NCBI RefSeq assembly: GCF_036840915.1
Contig: NZ_CP085725.1
Coordinates: forward strand, 2,604,001 to 2,668,000
DNA length: 64,000 nucleotides
From: Flavobacterium hankyongi
Lineage (GTDB): Bacteria > Bacteroidota > Bacteroidia > Flavobacteriales > Flavobacteriaceae
Direction: 5' to 3'
Shown here: positions 56,309 to 63,849 of the stretch, one piece after another
Layout: the number at the start of each line of letters is the position of its first letter
Numbering within the stretch: the first letter of the stretch is position 1
Made by a program: the position numbers and the translations under genes
Notes under the pieces: model-generated
What the model saw: the letters and a program-made list of their open reading frames with translations, nothing else
Database searches by the model: none
What the model was told of the DNA's origin: nothing

Positions 56309-57328
56309 ATGCAACATTATAGAGATGAATTGTTGAAGATTGGTGCCGTTTTTCAGAAAGAAAAAATCGATTTTCTAGAACTTTCTTCAGCAATTAACAA
56401 TTATAAACAGATTATATATGCATTAACAAATATTGATGTCGATTCAGATGTAAATCGACAGGATATTCATTCCTTAAATGGTAAGGCAATAGGAACAACT
56501 TGGGCAGCGATGTGTTTAGAAGACATATTAAGAACTAAAAAGTTTATCAATGGTATTTTTAAAGCAATAGCAAAACTTAAGCAAGAAGGTAAAGAAACAA
56601 TTCATATTTTATATGCAGGTACAGGTCCATTTGCCACTTTGCTTTTACCCGTTTTAGCATATTATTCATCTACAGAATTAAAAGCAACTTTAATAGAAAT
56701 AAATACAGAGAGTTTTACTTTCATGAAAGCTCTTATTGAGCAGTTGGGTTTCGATGAACATATAATTGCTTATAAAAATGAAGATGCTACAAAACTTAAA
56801 ATTAATAATCCAGAAACTATAGATATTGTATTAAGTGAAACCTTGCAGAGAGGTTTGGTTGTAGAACAACAAGTTCCCATAACTATTAATTTACTCAAAC
56901 AAATTGATCAACCTATTATATTGATTCCTGAGCTATTAGCGCTAGATGTGTGTTGGATGAACCACAATAGTTTTGCAAATAGAAGTATAGAAACCAATGA
57001 AGAATCATATTGTTTCCCAATAAAGCGTTTGATAGAAATCAATAAAAGGTCGCATGAATATCTAACTTTTGATTTTGATAATTCTGATGTTCAAATTCTA
57101 GCACAAGAAAAAATTGTAATTGAACCGAATCAGCAAGATAATGAACTTAACGTTTTGGCGCTTATAACTAGAATTAAAGTTTTTGAAGATGAGGAAATTT
57201 TAATGAACGAAAGTGGTTTAACATTGCCAATTTTTTTAAAAATGCCCGATGTTACAAATGAACCTCAAACATTGACTATTTCTTATAAAATAGATGAAAA
57301 ACCAGGATATACATTAGAATATTCATAA
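56309..57328 (+). CDS. SAM-dependent methyltransferase-like protein
   Basis: A 339-residue cytoplasmic protein. The class I methyltransferase core is visible: glycine motif IHILYAGTGPFATLLLPVL (about 99-117), acidic strand end KATLIEINTESF, and a DIVLSETLQRGL motif IV-like segment. The N-terminal 90 residues are helical and specific to this protein. The DIVLSE motif resembles protein arginine methyltransferases, but the substrate is not identifiable. It stands alone. Confidence 0.75.
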   Translation: MQHYRDELLKIGAVFQKEKIDFLELSSAINNYKQIIYALTNIDVDSDVNRQDIHSLNGKAIGTTWAAMCLEDILRTKKFINGIFKAIAKLKQEGKETIHILYAGTGPFATLLLPVLAYYSSTELKATLIEINTESFTFMKALIEQLGFDEHIIAYKNEDATKLKINNPETIDIVLSETLQRGLVVEQQVPITINLLKQIDQPIILIPELLALDVCWMNHNSFANRSIETNEESYCFPIKRLIEINKRSHEYLTFDFDNSDVQILAQEKIVIEPNQQDNELNVLALITRIKVFEDEEILMNESGLTLPIFLKMPDVTNEPQTLTISYKIDEKPGYTLEYS

Positions 57329-57366
57329 GGTGTTTTGTTTTTTTGTGAGATATAGTTCCTTTTGAA

Positions 57367-58404
57367 TTATTTGTTTTTTACTAATTTCTTAGCAATAGTG
57401 TCAAGTAATTCTCTATTTTGGTCGATATAAAATAATCCAGCCTGGATAAGTTCATAAATATTTTTTTTTGAAGTATCATCCATTTCAGGAGAAGCATTTT
57501 TTAAATCAGGCATAATTCGGTAATAGTTTTTTCTGTTTCTAGGACCCAGTGATTCAAACATTTTTTCTAGATAATAATCTACTGTTTCCGCATTTGCAGT
57601 AAGCAAAATATCGATTAAAGGGGAGACCCATTTTAATTTTCCTGCATTTTCAAACTCTTTGAATTTATAAGGTTTCAGTACTTGCCCAGTTCCTATAGAT
57701 ACAATAAGCATATCATTAATGTCAGGATAATCTGGTTTTGAAATATCTTGTAATTCTTTGCTAAAAGCAATTTTTCTTGCTTCGGCAAAAGCACACATCG
57801 CTGGATTGTTAGCATAAACACCACCGTCAACAAAAGTATATTCTTGATTGTATAATGATTTTATTTTTGCAGGCTCAAAATAGGTTGGAGCCGCACTTGT
57901 TGCTCTGCAAACATCCTTGAGATAAAAATTTTCAAGAGGTTGAATAGCTTCATGACTACAAAAAAATTTAGCTTTCCGAGAACTAATGTCATAAGCTGTT
58001 ATCAGGCATGGTTTTGTAAGTTGTTTTAATTCTAAATCTCCAAAAACCTCAGCCAATTGTTTTTCTAGGTTTTTCTGCGATATTTTTTCATTAAATAAGC
58101 CAAAAGGATTAATAAAATGCTCCCAAAAGCTTACGTTGAATATTTCATCTCCTTTTTTCGCATACAATTCTAAGGCTTCTTGGATTGAATATTTAGCTTT
58201 TTTTGTGCTATCAGGAAATAAAACAAGTGCTGTGATTAAGCCACCAGTACTTGAACCAGCAACCAAATCGAAATAATCACCAATTTTTGCATTGGGATGA
58301 TCTATTTTTTGTAGTTCTTCTTCAATGTATTTTAGAATAACGCAAGTTATGATTCCGCGTATTCCACCGCCGTCTAGGCTCAATATTCTAATTTTCTTTT
58401 TCAT
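57367..58404 (-). CDS. patatin-like phospholipase
   Basis: A 345-residue lipid hydrolase without signal peptide. The oxyanion loop is DGGGIRGII (residues 11-19), the nucleophile elbow GSSTGG holds Ser52, and the catalytic Asp is in VDGGVYANNP. This is the cytoplasmic patatin type also used as an effector in CBASS systems (CapV), but no cyclase or ubiquitin-like genes are next to it. It could equally be a housekeeping lysophospholipase. First gene of the accessory right end. Confidence 0.88.
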   Translation of the reverse strand: MKKKIRILSLDGGGIRGIITCVILKYIEEELQKIDHPNAKIGDYFDLVAGSSTGGLITALVLFPDSTKKAKYSIQEALELYAKKGDEIFNVSFWEHFINPFGLFNEKISQKNLEKQLAEVFGDLELKQLTKPCLITAYDISSRKAKFFCSHEAIQPLENFYLKDVCRATSAAPTYFEPAKIKSLYNQEYTFVDGGVYANNPAMCAFAEARKIAFSKELQDISKPDYPDINDMLIVSIGTGQVLKPYKFKEFENAGKLKWVSPLIDILLTANAETVDYYLEKMFESLGPRNRKNYYRIMPDLKNASPEMDDTSKKNIYELIQAGLFYIDQNRELLDTIAKKLVKNK

Positions 58405-58472
58405 ATCTATATTCTCAGGATAATGGCTTTAAGTATGTTTTTATGGATTAAATGGTTTTTTAAATGTCTATT

Positions 58473-58616
58473 TTATGATTCATTTTTAACTTCAAATGTT
58501 ATTAGTTTGTCAAAAGCTTCATTGGTTTGCTTAACAGCTTTGCGAATAAAATTTGGTGATATTTTTCTTTTTTCAAACAAATACATGTCAAATTTTACAA
58601 TTTTATTGGTTGGCAT
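58473..58616 (-). CDS. possible 47-residue basic protein
   Basis: An ATG frame encodes MPTNKIVKFDMYLFEKRK through TFEVKNES, with no family recognised. Its codon composition (A-rich, K/E/N) looks like real coding sequence on this strand, and it fills the gap between the M15 peptidase and the patatin gene in the same direction. The opposite strand frame in the same place has a less natural composition. Confidence 0.4.
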   Translation of the reverse strand: MPTNKIVKFDMYLFEKRKISPNFIRKAVKQTNEAFDKLITFEVKNES

Positions 58617-58678
58617 GAACTTAATAATAGTTGTGTTGCAATGATTTTAGATAGTGTTTTTGTAATTAGATTTTTTTC

Positions 58679-59155
58679 TTATAATATTATGTAACCTTGG
58701 TTGTCAAAAGGTAGTTTTTTAAGTTCTCTCCAGTCGGAAAAACCTTTTTTTTCAAAATGAGGTAAGTCTTTAAATGTTTTCCAGTTTCCTCCCCAATCCC
58801 AACCGTATTTAGCAAAAATTTTTACACACTCATACCAGTCAGCAATTGTGTCGTTATCCCAATCTTTTGCTGCATCCCAAGAGGCAGTTTTGCCGTCAAT
58901 GATTAAACATATATCTACAGCAAAACCGTAGTTGTGTATCGATTTCCCGGCTTTTGCATTGGTTACTTTCTTGCCAGGTTTGGTTCGTCCTAGTACATAT
59001 AAATCATTTTGTTCTTTAAAGGAACGTAACCCTTGTGTGATTCTCACTTGAGCTTTATCAGTTAACGACACATTGCATTCGTTGATGATTTTTGTAATTT
59101 CTTCACGGACAGAAGGGTGTAGTTTTTGTATTCGTTCTATAGTGTATTTGTCCAT
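58679..59155 (-). CDS. M15-family peptidase (L-Ala-D-Glu/D-Ala-D-Ala type)
   Basis: A 158-residue zinc peptidase that cuts peptidoglycan stem peptides. ITQGLRSFKEQNDLY is the substrate block, SIHNYGFAVDI provides the SxHxxGxAxD zinc ligands, and LPHFEK supplies the last histidine. It has no signal peptide and resembles phage endolysins of subfamily M15C, as often left behind as single genes. Neighbouring genes show no phage structure. Confidence 0.88.
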   Translation of the reverse strand: MDKYTIERIQKLHPSVREEITKIINECNVSLTDKAQVRITQGLRSFKEQNDLYVLGRTKPGKKVTNAKAGKSIHNYGFAVDICLIIDGKTASWDAAKDWDNDTIADWYECVKIFAKYGWDWGGNWKTFKDLPHFEKKGFSDWRELKKLPFDNQGYIIL

Positions 59156-59592
59156 TTTTTTCTACTTTGTAATTGTTATACAAATATAACAGAAAATAAT
59201 CTTAATAACAAGTAAAATAAGAAAATAATCTTAATTATAAATTAAGAATTTATGAGTTAGCTAAATAATGCTTCTTAGGGGATTGTTCGGCTTATACTCG
59301 GCTTTGGTACGGCTTTGGTACGGAGTATGTTCAAGTGAATATTGATTTATTATAGACTTCTTTGAAAATTCAATATTACCGTGCTATTTTGACAACACTA
59401 GTATGTATTTGTCGAAATTTTAGTTGAGAGTACAGAATTTTATTAGTTTTTTAAAATAATAATTTAAATTTTGTCATGAATCGCAGAAATAGCCCCAATT
59501 GTCTTAAAATAACGTATTAGGGTCTACATCAAATTTTTTTGCTACAATTATTGTAATTCCAAGAATCCATAATAAAATCATGATTACTACCT
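59156..59592. other. gene-free stretch with short repeats
   Basis: No convincing gene on either strand. It holds an 11-bp tandem repeat, CGGCTTTGGTA at 59299-59309 and 59310-59320, inside a larger inverted repeat (ATACTC at 59294-59299 with GAGTAT at 59323-59328). The rest is A/T-rich with many stops in all frames. Confidence 0.5.
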
Positions 59593-59594
59593 GC

Positions 59595-59763
59595 GCAAAG
59601 TCTCCCGACTTTGAGCTACTTAAAACTAATACATTTATAGAAGTAAACATGTATTTTTACAAAAAAAGCTACAATAGAGTCCTGTAGCTTTTTATAATTA
59701 TTACTCAAAGTCGAGAGACTTTGGGTGGCAGTATCCGTTACTAATGAACACTTTGCAGAGCTG
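59595..59763. repeat. twin-hairpin (BIME-like) element, copy 1
   Basis: Left arm GCAAAGTCTCCCGACTTTGAGC (59595-59616) and right arm CTCAAAGTCGAGAGACTTTG (59704-59723) are inverted copies, and each arm is itself a hairpin (CAAAGTC / GACTTTG with a 4-base loop). The space between contains a separate hairpin, AAAAAGCTACA / TGTAGCTTTTT (59663-59673, 59683-59693). The most diverged of the three copies. Confidence 0.75.
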
Positions 59764-59890
59764 GTTTGGCAAATTATCTAATGCTTGATTCATTAATTGT
59801 TCTTGTGCTAAAAACTCATCAGTCATTTCAATTTCTCCACGTAAAGCTTTATTTAATAGAAAACCGCCTCTTATGAAGGCGGCAAAATTT
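59701..59890 (-). pseudogene. gene remnant cut by the repeat element
   Basis: In one frame the minus strand reads GGFLLNKALRGEIEMTDEF, QEQLMNQALDNLPNQ and then continues into the element arm as PKSLDFE and a stop. The first part has the codon use of a real gene but no start, while its end is supplied by the repeat. Family not recognised. Read as a fragment of a displaced cassette gene. Confidence 0.45.
59864..59882 (-). terminator. hairpin after the immunity-like gene at 59893
   Basis: CCGCCT (59864-59869) pairs with AGGCGG (59877-59882); on the minus strand it is followed by TTTTCTATT, so it can end the transcript of the upstream gene. The sequence also lies in an open frame, so it may be partly a coding remnant. 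Confidence 0.5.
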
Positions 59891-59892
59891 AA

Positions 59893-60330
59893 CTATTCTA
59901 TCGATAAATACATCGGTTTATTTTCTTTCAAACATTCATTAGCTATAGTGACTATTTTATAAAAATCATCTATTTTTCTATTATTTGGACTATTAAGTCC
60001 TAAATGTAATTCATAAATTTCACCTTTCCACTCCAATCGTTTGTGTGGTATTTTTGTTCCTTTATAATCTTCATAAACAGGCAATGTTTTATCAATTTGT
60101 TCTTCAAAAATTGTTTTAATTTTCTCTGTTTGTTCTTTACTCAATGCAAAATCTTTAAAAGTTTCATCCGCTTTAGTACCAATTACTTGTTTTAAAAGTT
60201 TTTGGTAAAAAGGAACGAGGGTGCTAAAATCACTACCAATACTGAAAGATTTATACTTATCTTGATACCTAAATGTGGTATTGTGCTCTTTATCGAAATA
60301 AGTTTCATTTGTAATTAATATGCCATCCAT
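59893..60330 (-). CDS. putative immunity protein next to a toxin tail
   Basis: A 145-residue protein with no recognised family, predicted soluble and mixed alpha/beta (FRYQDKYKSFSIGSDFSTL; KGEIYELHLGLNSPNNRKID). It begins 3 bp after the stop of a headless toxin-tail frame, the usual position of the cognate immunity gene in polymorphic toxin loci. The assignment rests on position only. Confidence 0.65.
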   Translation of the reverse strand: MDGILITNETYFDKEHNTTFRYQDKYKSFSIGSDFSTLVPFYQKLLKQVIGTKADETFKDFALSKEQTEKIKTIFEEQIDKTLPVYEDYKGTKIPHKRLEWKGEIYELHLGLNSPNNRKIDDFYKIVTIANECLKENKPMYLSIE

Positions 60331-60333
60331 AAT

Positions 60334-60567
60334 TTATTTTTTTAAAAATTTAACAACAACTTCTGAATCTAATACTTTTCTATTTGGATCAAAAACAACC
60401 TTTGTAACCCCATTTTTTTTAGCCCATTGTCCAGTAAAGGTTTCAAAAGCAGCTTCTTCAAAAGATTTCCCGGCATCTACTGCTTCCCAAAATTGTTTTA
60501 GATTGATAGACTGTCCGCCATAATCTTTATAATACTCCGCCGTGCAAAGTCTCCTGACTTTGAGCCA
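60334..60567 (-). pseudogene. headless toxin C-terminal tail
   Basis: A frame with no ATG, open from a stop at 60568 inside the left arm of repeat copy 2. After WLKVRRLCT, encoded by the repeat, it reads EYYKDYGGQSINLKQFWEAV and AAFETFTGQWAKKNG up to a normal stop. It looks like the end of an Rhs-type toxin whose front was replaced by the repeat. Toxin class unknown. Confidence 0.65.
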
Positions 60568-60724
60568 CTACAAATAAACATACTTTTTGAAAATGAACTT
60601 ATTAGATTTCGAATAAAAATGCCACAATGTAAATACTGTGGCTTTTAATTATCTTAGCTCAAAGTCAGGAGACTTTGCGTAGCGTGCGTTTATTAAAATT
60701 ATGAGCAGACTTCGGAGAGCTGGG
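60544..60724. repeat. twin-hairpin (BIME-like) element, copy 2
   Basis: Arms GCAAAGTCTCCTGACTTTGAGC (60544-60565) and its exact complement (60657-60678) enclose a GCCACA / TGTGGC hairpin. Then follows a 46-bp tail ending GAGAGCTGGG. Nearly identical to copy 3 at 61749. Confidence 0.85.
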
Positions 60725-60810
60725 TCGAGATAGTGCACTCAAAAAACATTTTTGCCCTAACTGTTGTTGCTTAGATTTTGTTTTCGTAATCCAGAGCGAT
60801 CGGGGTTTGT

Positions 60811-61308
60811 TTAAGATTTTGTTAGTCCATCAAGTTTTTTTAAAAGCGAAGGTATTCGATATTCTCCGTGCATATTTTTAACATTTTCGATTGCTGTTTC
60901 AACATCGATTCCAATTGAAGACACAAACAATGGGTTATCACTAATCCCTCTATAAACAGGAAAAGAGACATTAGCTGTATTGAAAAATGATTTTTTTGCC
61001 ACACCAATTATTGGAAGTTGCTGCTCTAGAGACTCATATAAGTAGCCTCCTAAACCAAAGTTTTTATCATTGTCAATATAAACGTGACTATCAACAATAA
61101 TACATTCTAGGTTTTGAATATCTATTTCTTTTAAAAGTTCTAGAATACAAGGCAGTTCTCTTTTGTAAAACTGCCCTGATTGATATTCTTCTACATTTTT
61201 TATATTAGTAGTAAAAATTTCTGTTGGTTCTTCATCTTTCCAATTAAATAAAATGCCAACTACTTTTGCAAATGTTTCTCGATAATAAACATCGATTGCT
61301 AATACCAT
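60811..61308 (-). CDS. short endonuclease V-like protein
   Basis: A 165-residue protein with the EndoV fold. The DED metal triad is kept with the E. coli spacing (Asp6 in AIDVYY, Glu51 in FYKRELPCIL, Asp73 in IIVDSH), so nuclease activity on inosine-containing nucleic acid is plausible. It starts right at the first catalytic strand, lacking the roughly 35 residues usual before it, and lacks the HPRRFG-like loop after the third Asp. It follows the MORN-repeat gene by 5 bp inside the immunity array; whether it is a host repair enzyme, toxin or immunity-linked is open. Confidence 0.75.
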   Translation of the reverse strand: MVLAIDVYYRETFAKVVGILFNWKDEEPTEIFTTNIKNVEEYQSGQFYKRELPCILELLKEIDIQNLECIIVDSHVYIDNDKNFGLGGYLYESLEQQLPIIGVAKKSFFNTANVSFPVYRGISDNPLFVSSIGIDVETAIENVKNMHGEYRIPSLLKKLDGLTKS

Positions 61309-61313
61309 TTTGT

Positions 61314-61616
61314 TTACTCTTTACGAGGAATAATTTCTTTTATTTTTTCTCCTTCTTTCCATATAGAATGATACAATAGATTTCCTTTTTCATCCCATCC
61401 TCGCCAGTCGCCTTCAGGTTTTGCAAAATATTTAAAATATTCTGACTTCATTTGTCCATTTTCGTAATATTCTCTTTGGACTCCACCTATGTGACCATCA
61501 GTGAACTCTGCTTCATCCATCAAATTTCCGTTTTCATAAAAGGATTGGATAATACCATTAAAAGGTTTTCCTTTGTATTGATATACTGGACCTCCTGCAT
61601 TATCAACATCAACCAT
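61314..61616 (-). CDS. YwqK-family MORN-like repeat protein
   Basis: A 100-residue protein with MORN-like units (YKGKPFNGIIQSFYENGNL, GGVQREYYENGQM, GNLLYHSIWKEGEKIKEI), the pattern of the YwqK family annotated as antitoxins and very frequent next to polymorphic toxin tails in Flavobacteriia. The ATG at 61616 is used; an earlier TTG at 61622 is possible. The frame upstream without ATG (NNYYDKDVDDLL) suggests the original gene was longer. Confidence 0.75.
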   Translation of the reverse strand: MVDVDNAGGPVYQYKGKPFNGIIQSFYENGNLMDEAEFTDGHIGGVQREYYENGQMKSEYFKYFAKPEGDWRGWDEKGNLLYHSIWKEGEKIKEIIPRKE

Positions 61617-61650
61617 ATCCAAAAGATCATCTACATCTTTATCATAATAA

Positions 61651-61748
61651 TTATTTTATATAAGTTACACCATAAGTTAAATAAAAATAATCCGCACAGG
61701 TATGTTGAATACCTTCTTTTTTTAAGTAACTATTATAACCCCCGCTGC
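61651..61748 (-). pseudogene. short toxin-tail remnant
   Basis: A headless frame leaving the left arm of repeat copy 3: after the repeat-coded part it reads GGYNSYLKKEGIQHTCADYF and ends YGVTYIK, then stop. Same design as the tail at 60334, followed by an immunity-type gene. Too short to classify. Confidence 0.5.
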
Positions 61749-61930
61749 GCAAAGTCTCCTGACTTTGAGCTATTAAAAATAAACATACTTTTTCAAAAAT
61801 GAACTTATTAGATTTCGAATAAAAATGCCACAATGTAAATACTGTGGCTTTTAATTATCTTAGCTCAAAGTCAGGAGACTTTGCGTAGCGTGCGTTTATT
61901 AAAATTATGAGCAGACTTCGGAGAGCTGGG
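61749..61930. repeat. twin-hairpin (BIME-like) element, copy 3
   Basis: Arms at 61749-61770 and 61863-61884 are exact inverted copies; inside are the same GCCACA/TGTGGC hairpin and flanks as in copy 2, with only a few differences near the left arm. The 30-bp hairpin repeat follows directly. Confidence 0.85.
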
Positions 61931-61958
61931 TAGGCACTCGTCACAGACGAGCGCCAGA
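61929..61958. repeat. 30-bp hairpin repeat, copy A
   Basis: GGC-A-CTCGTC-ACA-GACGAG-C-GCC forms a hairpin with one mismatch. Identical over 30 bp to the copy at 63169. Confidence 0.85.
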
Positions 61959-62019
61959 CGAGGATTTACTTATAAATGCAATAAGTGTAAACCTATTTAA
62001 GGACAATACAATCTAGTTG

Positions 62020-62379
62020 TTAATTATCAATATTAATAATATCAAAATTCCCATCCTCATCTTTCTCTAATTTTGCTAGATCATTTTTACATTTTAGATA
62101 TTTTTTTATATTTTCTTCAACTGTTAATCCTGTCATCATTTTATACATATCCAAAGTCTCTTTTTCAATTAAAATTGGACCATTTCCAGATATAACATTT
62201 GATAAATCTTCTCTTACTTCTTGTACCTGCCAAAAATAAATCCAGCCAAACTCTTCAACTCTTGTTAAATTATCGTATATAATTATACCGGGTTTCCAAT
62301 CATAATTCCAAAAAAATGAATTGTTCATATAATCAATATATTCTTGCATTTTAGCTCTTGCTTGTTTTTCTGTATACAT
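62020..62379 (-). CDS. Imm35/YrhB-like immunity protein
   Basis: A 119-residue protein matching the Imm35 pattern: short N-terminal helix, GIIIYDNLTRVEEFGWIYFW, then SNVISGNGPILIEKET and a C-terminal helix. It starts 9 bp after the papain-fold toxin tail stop, the expected place for the cognate immunity gene, and Imm35 proteins are commonly paired with peptidase-type toxins. Confidence 0.75.
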   Translation of the reverse strand: MYTEKQARAKMQEYIDYMNNSFFWNYDWKPGIIIYDNLTRVEEFGWIYFWQVQEVREDLSNVISGNGPILIEKETLDMYKMMTGLTVEENIKKYLKCKNDLAKLEKDEDGNFDIINIDN

Positions 62380-62388
62380 AAATAAAAA

Positions 62389-62991
62389 TTAAAAATTAGT
62401 TAGTAAAATATGGTAAACATCATAATCAAGTATAGCCTTTTTACCTATTTGGCCGTCCAAAAATTTAACAACTCCATTTTCATTATAAACATTAAAATAG
62501 TGTCCTATTTTAGAATTTTTGTTATAAGCAAATACAATTGCTCTTTGATTAGGTTTCATAAAAGTTTTGATATCACTCACCGACATTGCTTTTGTAAATT
62601 TACTTTTGTAAAAATCTTCTAAAAATGTATAATTAGTTCCCACATCATAAGAAATTTTATCAACTAATTTCCCGTTTTTCATTACTTTTTTATATGTCCA
62701 AGGCAATGCTGAAGTGGGTTTACCTGCCAATGTTAAATCTACAGCAATCGCACAATTAGCACAATTCAACTTGCCTTTTTTAGCATTAACATTCCATATA
62801 CTTAAAAGTTTTTTATTTGCCCCTCCTTCAATTACTTCATCCAAATGCTCAACAACCTGATCCGCTTCCTTACGAGAAATTTTTCCTTCCTCGACTAATT
62901 TATCTAATTCTTTTTCAAGTTTAGCACGTTTTTCGGCATTAGCTACAATTTCTTTGGCACATTTTTGTATGCCTTTATGAATAGTAAGGAT
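62389..62991 (-). pseudogene. papain-fold (Tox-PL-like) toxin tail without a start
   Basis: An open frame of about 200 codons beginning after a stop at 62992 with no ATG; the only late start would be a TTG at 62844. First a helical linker (NAEKRAKLEKELDKLVEEG), then a papain-like domain: Cys in LNCANCAIAVDLTLAG, His in KIGHYFNVYN and Asp in KFLDGQIG, the Cys-His-Asp order of Tox-PL domains in polymorphic toxins. The toxin core that would carry it is absent, so this is a displaced tail unless joined to the parent gene by recombination. Confidence 0.75.
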
Positions 62992-63077
62992 TTAGTGTGT
63001 TCCTATTTGAGCTCTGCAAAAACATATCAAAATAAATCGCTACACTATTTAGAATAGAAGATTATTTTATGCGTAGT

Positions 63078-63323
63078 TAGTCGCTACTAGCTAGTGATAG
63101 CGGTTTTTTAAAATGATAGTATCGTTATGACCCGCGTTGCAAACGCTTTGTTATGTCTTTTACTTGTAGGTAGGCACTCGTCACAGACGAGCGCCAGAGA
63201 AATTACTTCTTGGATGCTTTTTTCATCAATATCTAGTTTAAAAATAGTTGCAATTTGTGAAACTTGTTTACTTGGAAAATTTGAATTTAAAGTTACATTT
63301 TCACCTGTTTTGACTCTGATTAC
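63078..63323 (-). pseudogene. gene remnant fused to the 30-bp repeat
   Basis: The frame opens after a stop with no ATG, reads TGENVTLNSNFPSKQVSQIA and KLDIDEKSIQEVISLA, then runs into the 30-bp repeat as LVCDECLPT and ends further on. The first part looks like the end of a cassette gene whose 3' end was replaced by the repeat. Family not recognised. Confidence 0.55.
63169..63198. repeat. 30-bp hairpin repeat, copy B
   Basis: Exact copy of 61929-61958, here inside a remnant reading frame. Confidence 0.85.
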
Positions 63324-63345
63324 TTAATTGAATATTTTTATAGAA

Positions 63346-63373
63346 ATAAAAAACCACCAAAAGGTGGTTGGAA
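63346..63373 (-). terminator. terminator after the SUKH gene
   Basis: On the minus strand AACCACC-TTTT-GGTGGTT is followed by TTTTATTTC, a standard Rho-independent terminator 11 bp past the SMI1/KNR4-like stop codon. Confidence 0.8.
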
Positions 63374-63383
63374 AAATTAATTA

Positions 63384-63848
63384 TTAAAAAGGAATGTTAT
63401 TTTTTATTCTATGAATAGCTTCATTTATTAATTTAGAAAAAGTAACTATAAAACCTGGTCTTATCAAGTCATATTCACCTCTATTTTTACCATAAGGATC
63501 TAAAATATATATTTTTGGATCTTCAAACTCTTCATCTAAAAAGAAAATACTGTATTGACTATCGTAGTTATCAAATACAAAATAAGGTCTTTCTACTTTG
63601 TAGTTAAATCGTTTTAAATCTTCCTGGCAATCAGAATGTAAATCATCCCAATCTTCATTTACCACTCCAGTACCACCAAAATCTCCGGCTAAGAACAAAT
63701 ATTCTCTAAATGCTAAAGGAAATTTCCTTCCTTTGTTATATTTCGTTTCTAACAGTTCTATTTTAGTCATATCCCAGCCTTCTCTCGGCCCAATTGAAGG
63801 TTCTAGATTAGGGCTGTCTTTTAATTGTTTTAAATATTTTATTTCCAT
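63384..63848 (-). CDS. SMI1/KNR4 (SUKH) family immunity protein
   Basis: A 154-residue SUKH-fold protein: EPSIGPREGWDMTKIELLET, KYNKGRKFPLAFREYLFLAG (the LP-x-x-y-x-x-fl core), GDFGG and the later IFFLDEEFEDPKIYIL strand. SUKH proteins are the commonest immunity proteins of bacterial polymorphic toxins, often against nucleases and deaminases. It follows the deaminase-like tail by one base. Confidence 0.85.
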   Translation of the reverse strand: MEIKYLKQLKDSPNLEPSIGPREGWDMTKIELLETKYNKGRKFPLAFREYLFLAGDFGGTGVVNEDWDDLHSDCQEDLKRFNYKVERPYFVFDNYDSQYSIFFLDEEFEDPKIYILDPYGKNRGEYDLIRPGFIVTFSKLINEAIHRIKNNIPF

Positions 63849-63849
63849 T

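Noticed and set aside
57367..58404. CBASS defence system
   Set aside because: The patatin-like protein resembles CapV, but there is no CD-NTase, Cap2 or Cap3 gene beside it.
58423..58644. 73-residue plus-strand gene
   Set aside because: Composition (many F, L, I, C and S) is that of an antisense shadow; the minus-strand frame in the same place looks more like coding sequence.
58679..59155. Prophage remnant
   Set aside because: A single M15 peptidase without integrase, portal, capsid or tail genes is not enough to call a prophage.
59893..60330. Known immunity family assignment
   Set aside because: No motif of SUKH, Imm35, ankyrin or YwqK type could be seen; only position supports an immunity role.
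59595..61930. CRISPR array
   Set aside because: Only three widely spaced copies of a long inverted element with no unit spacing and no cas genes.
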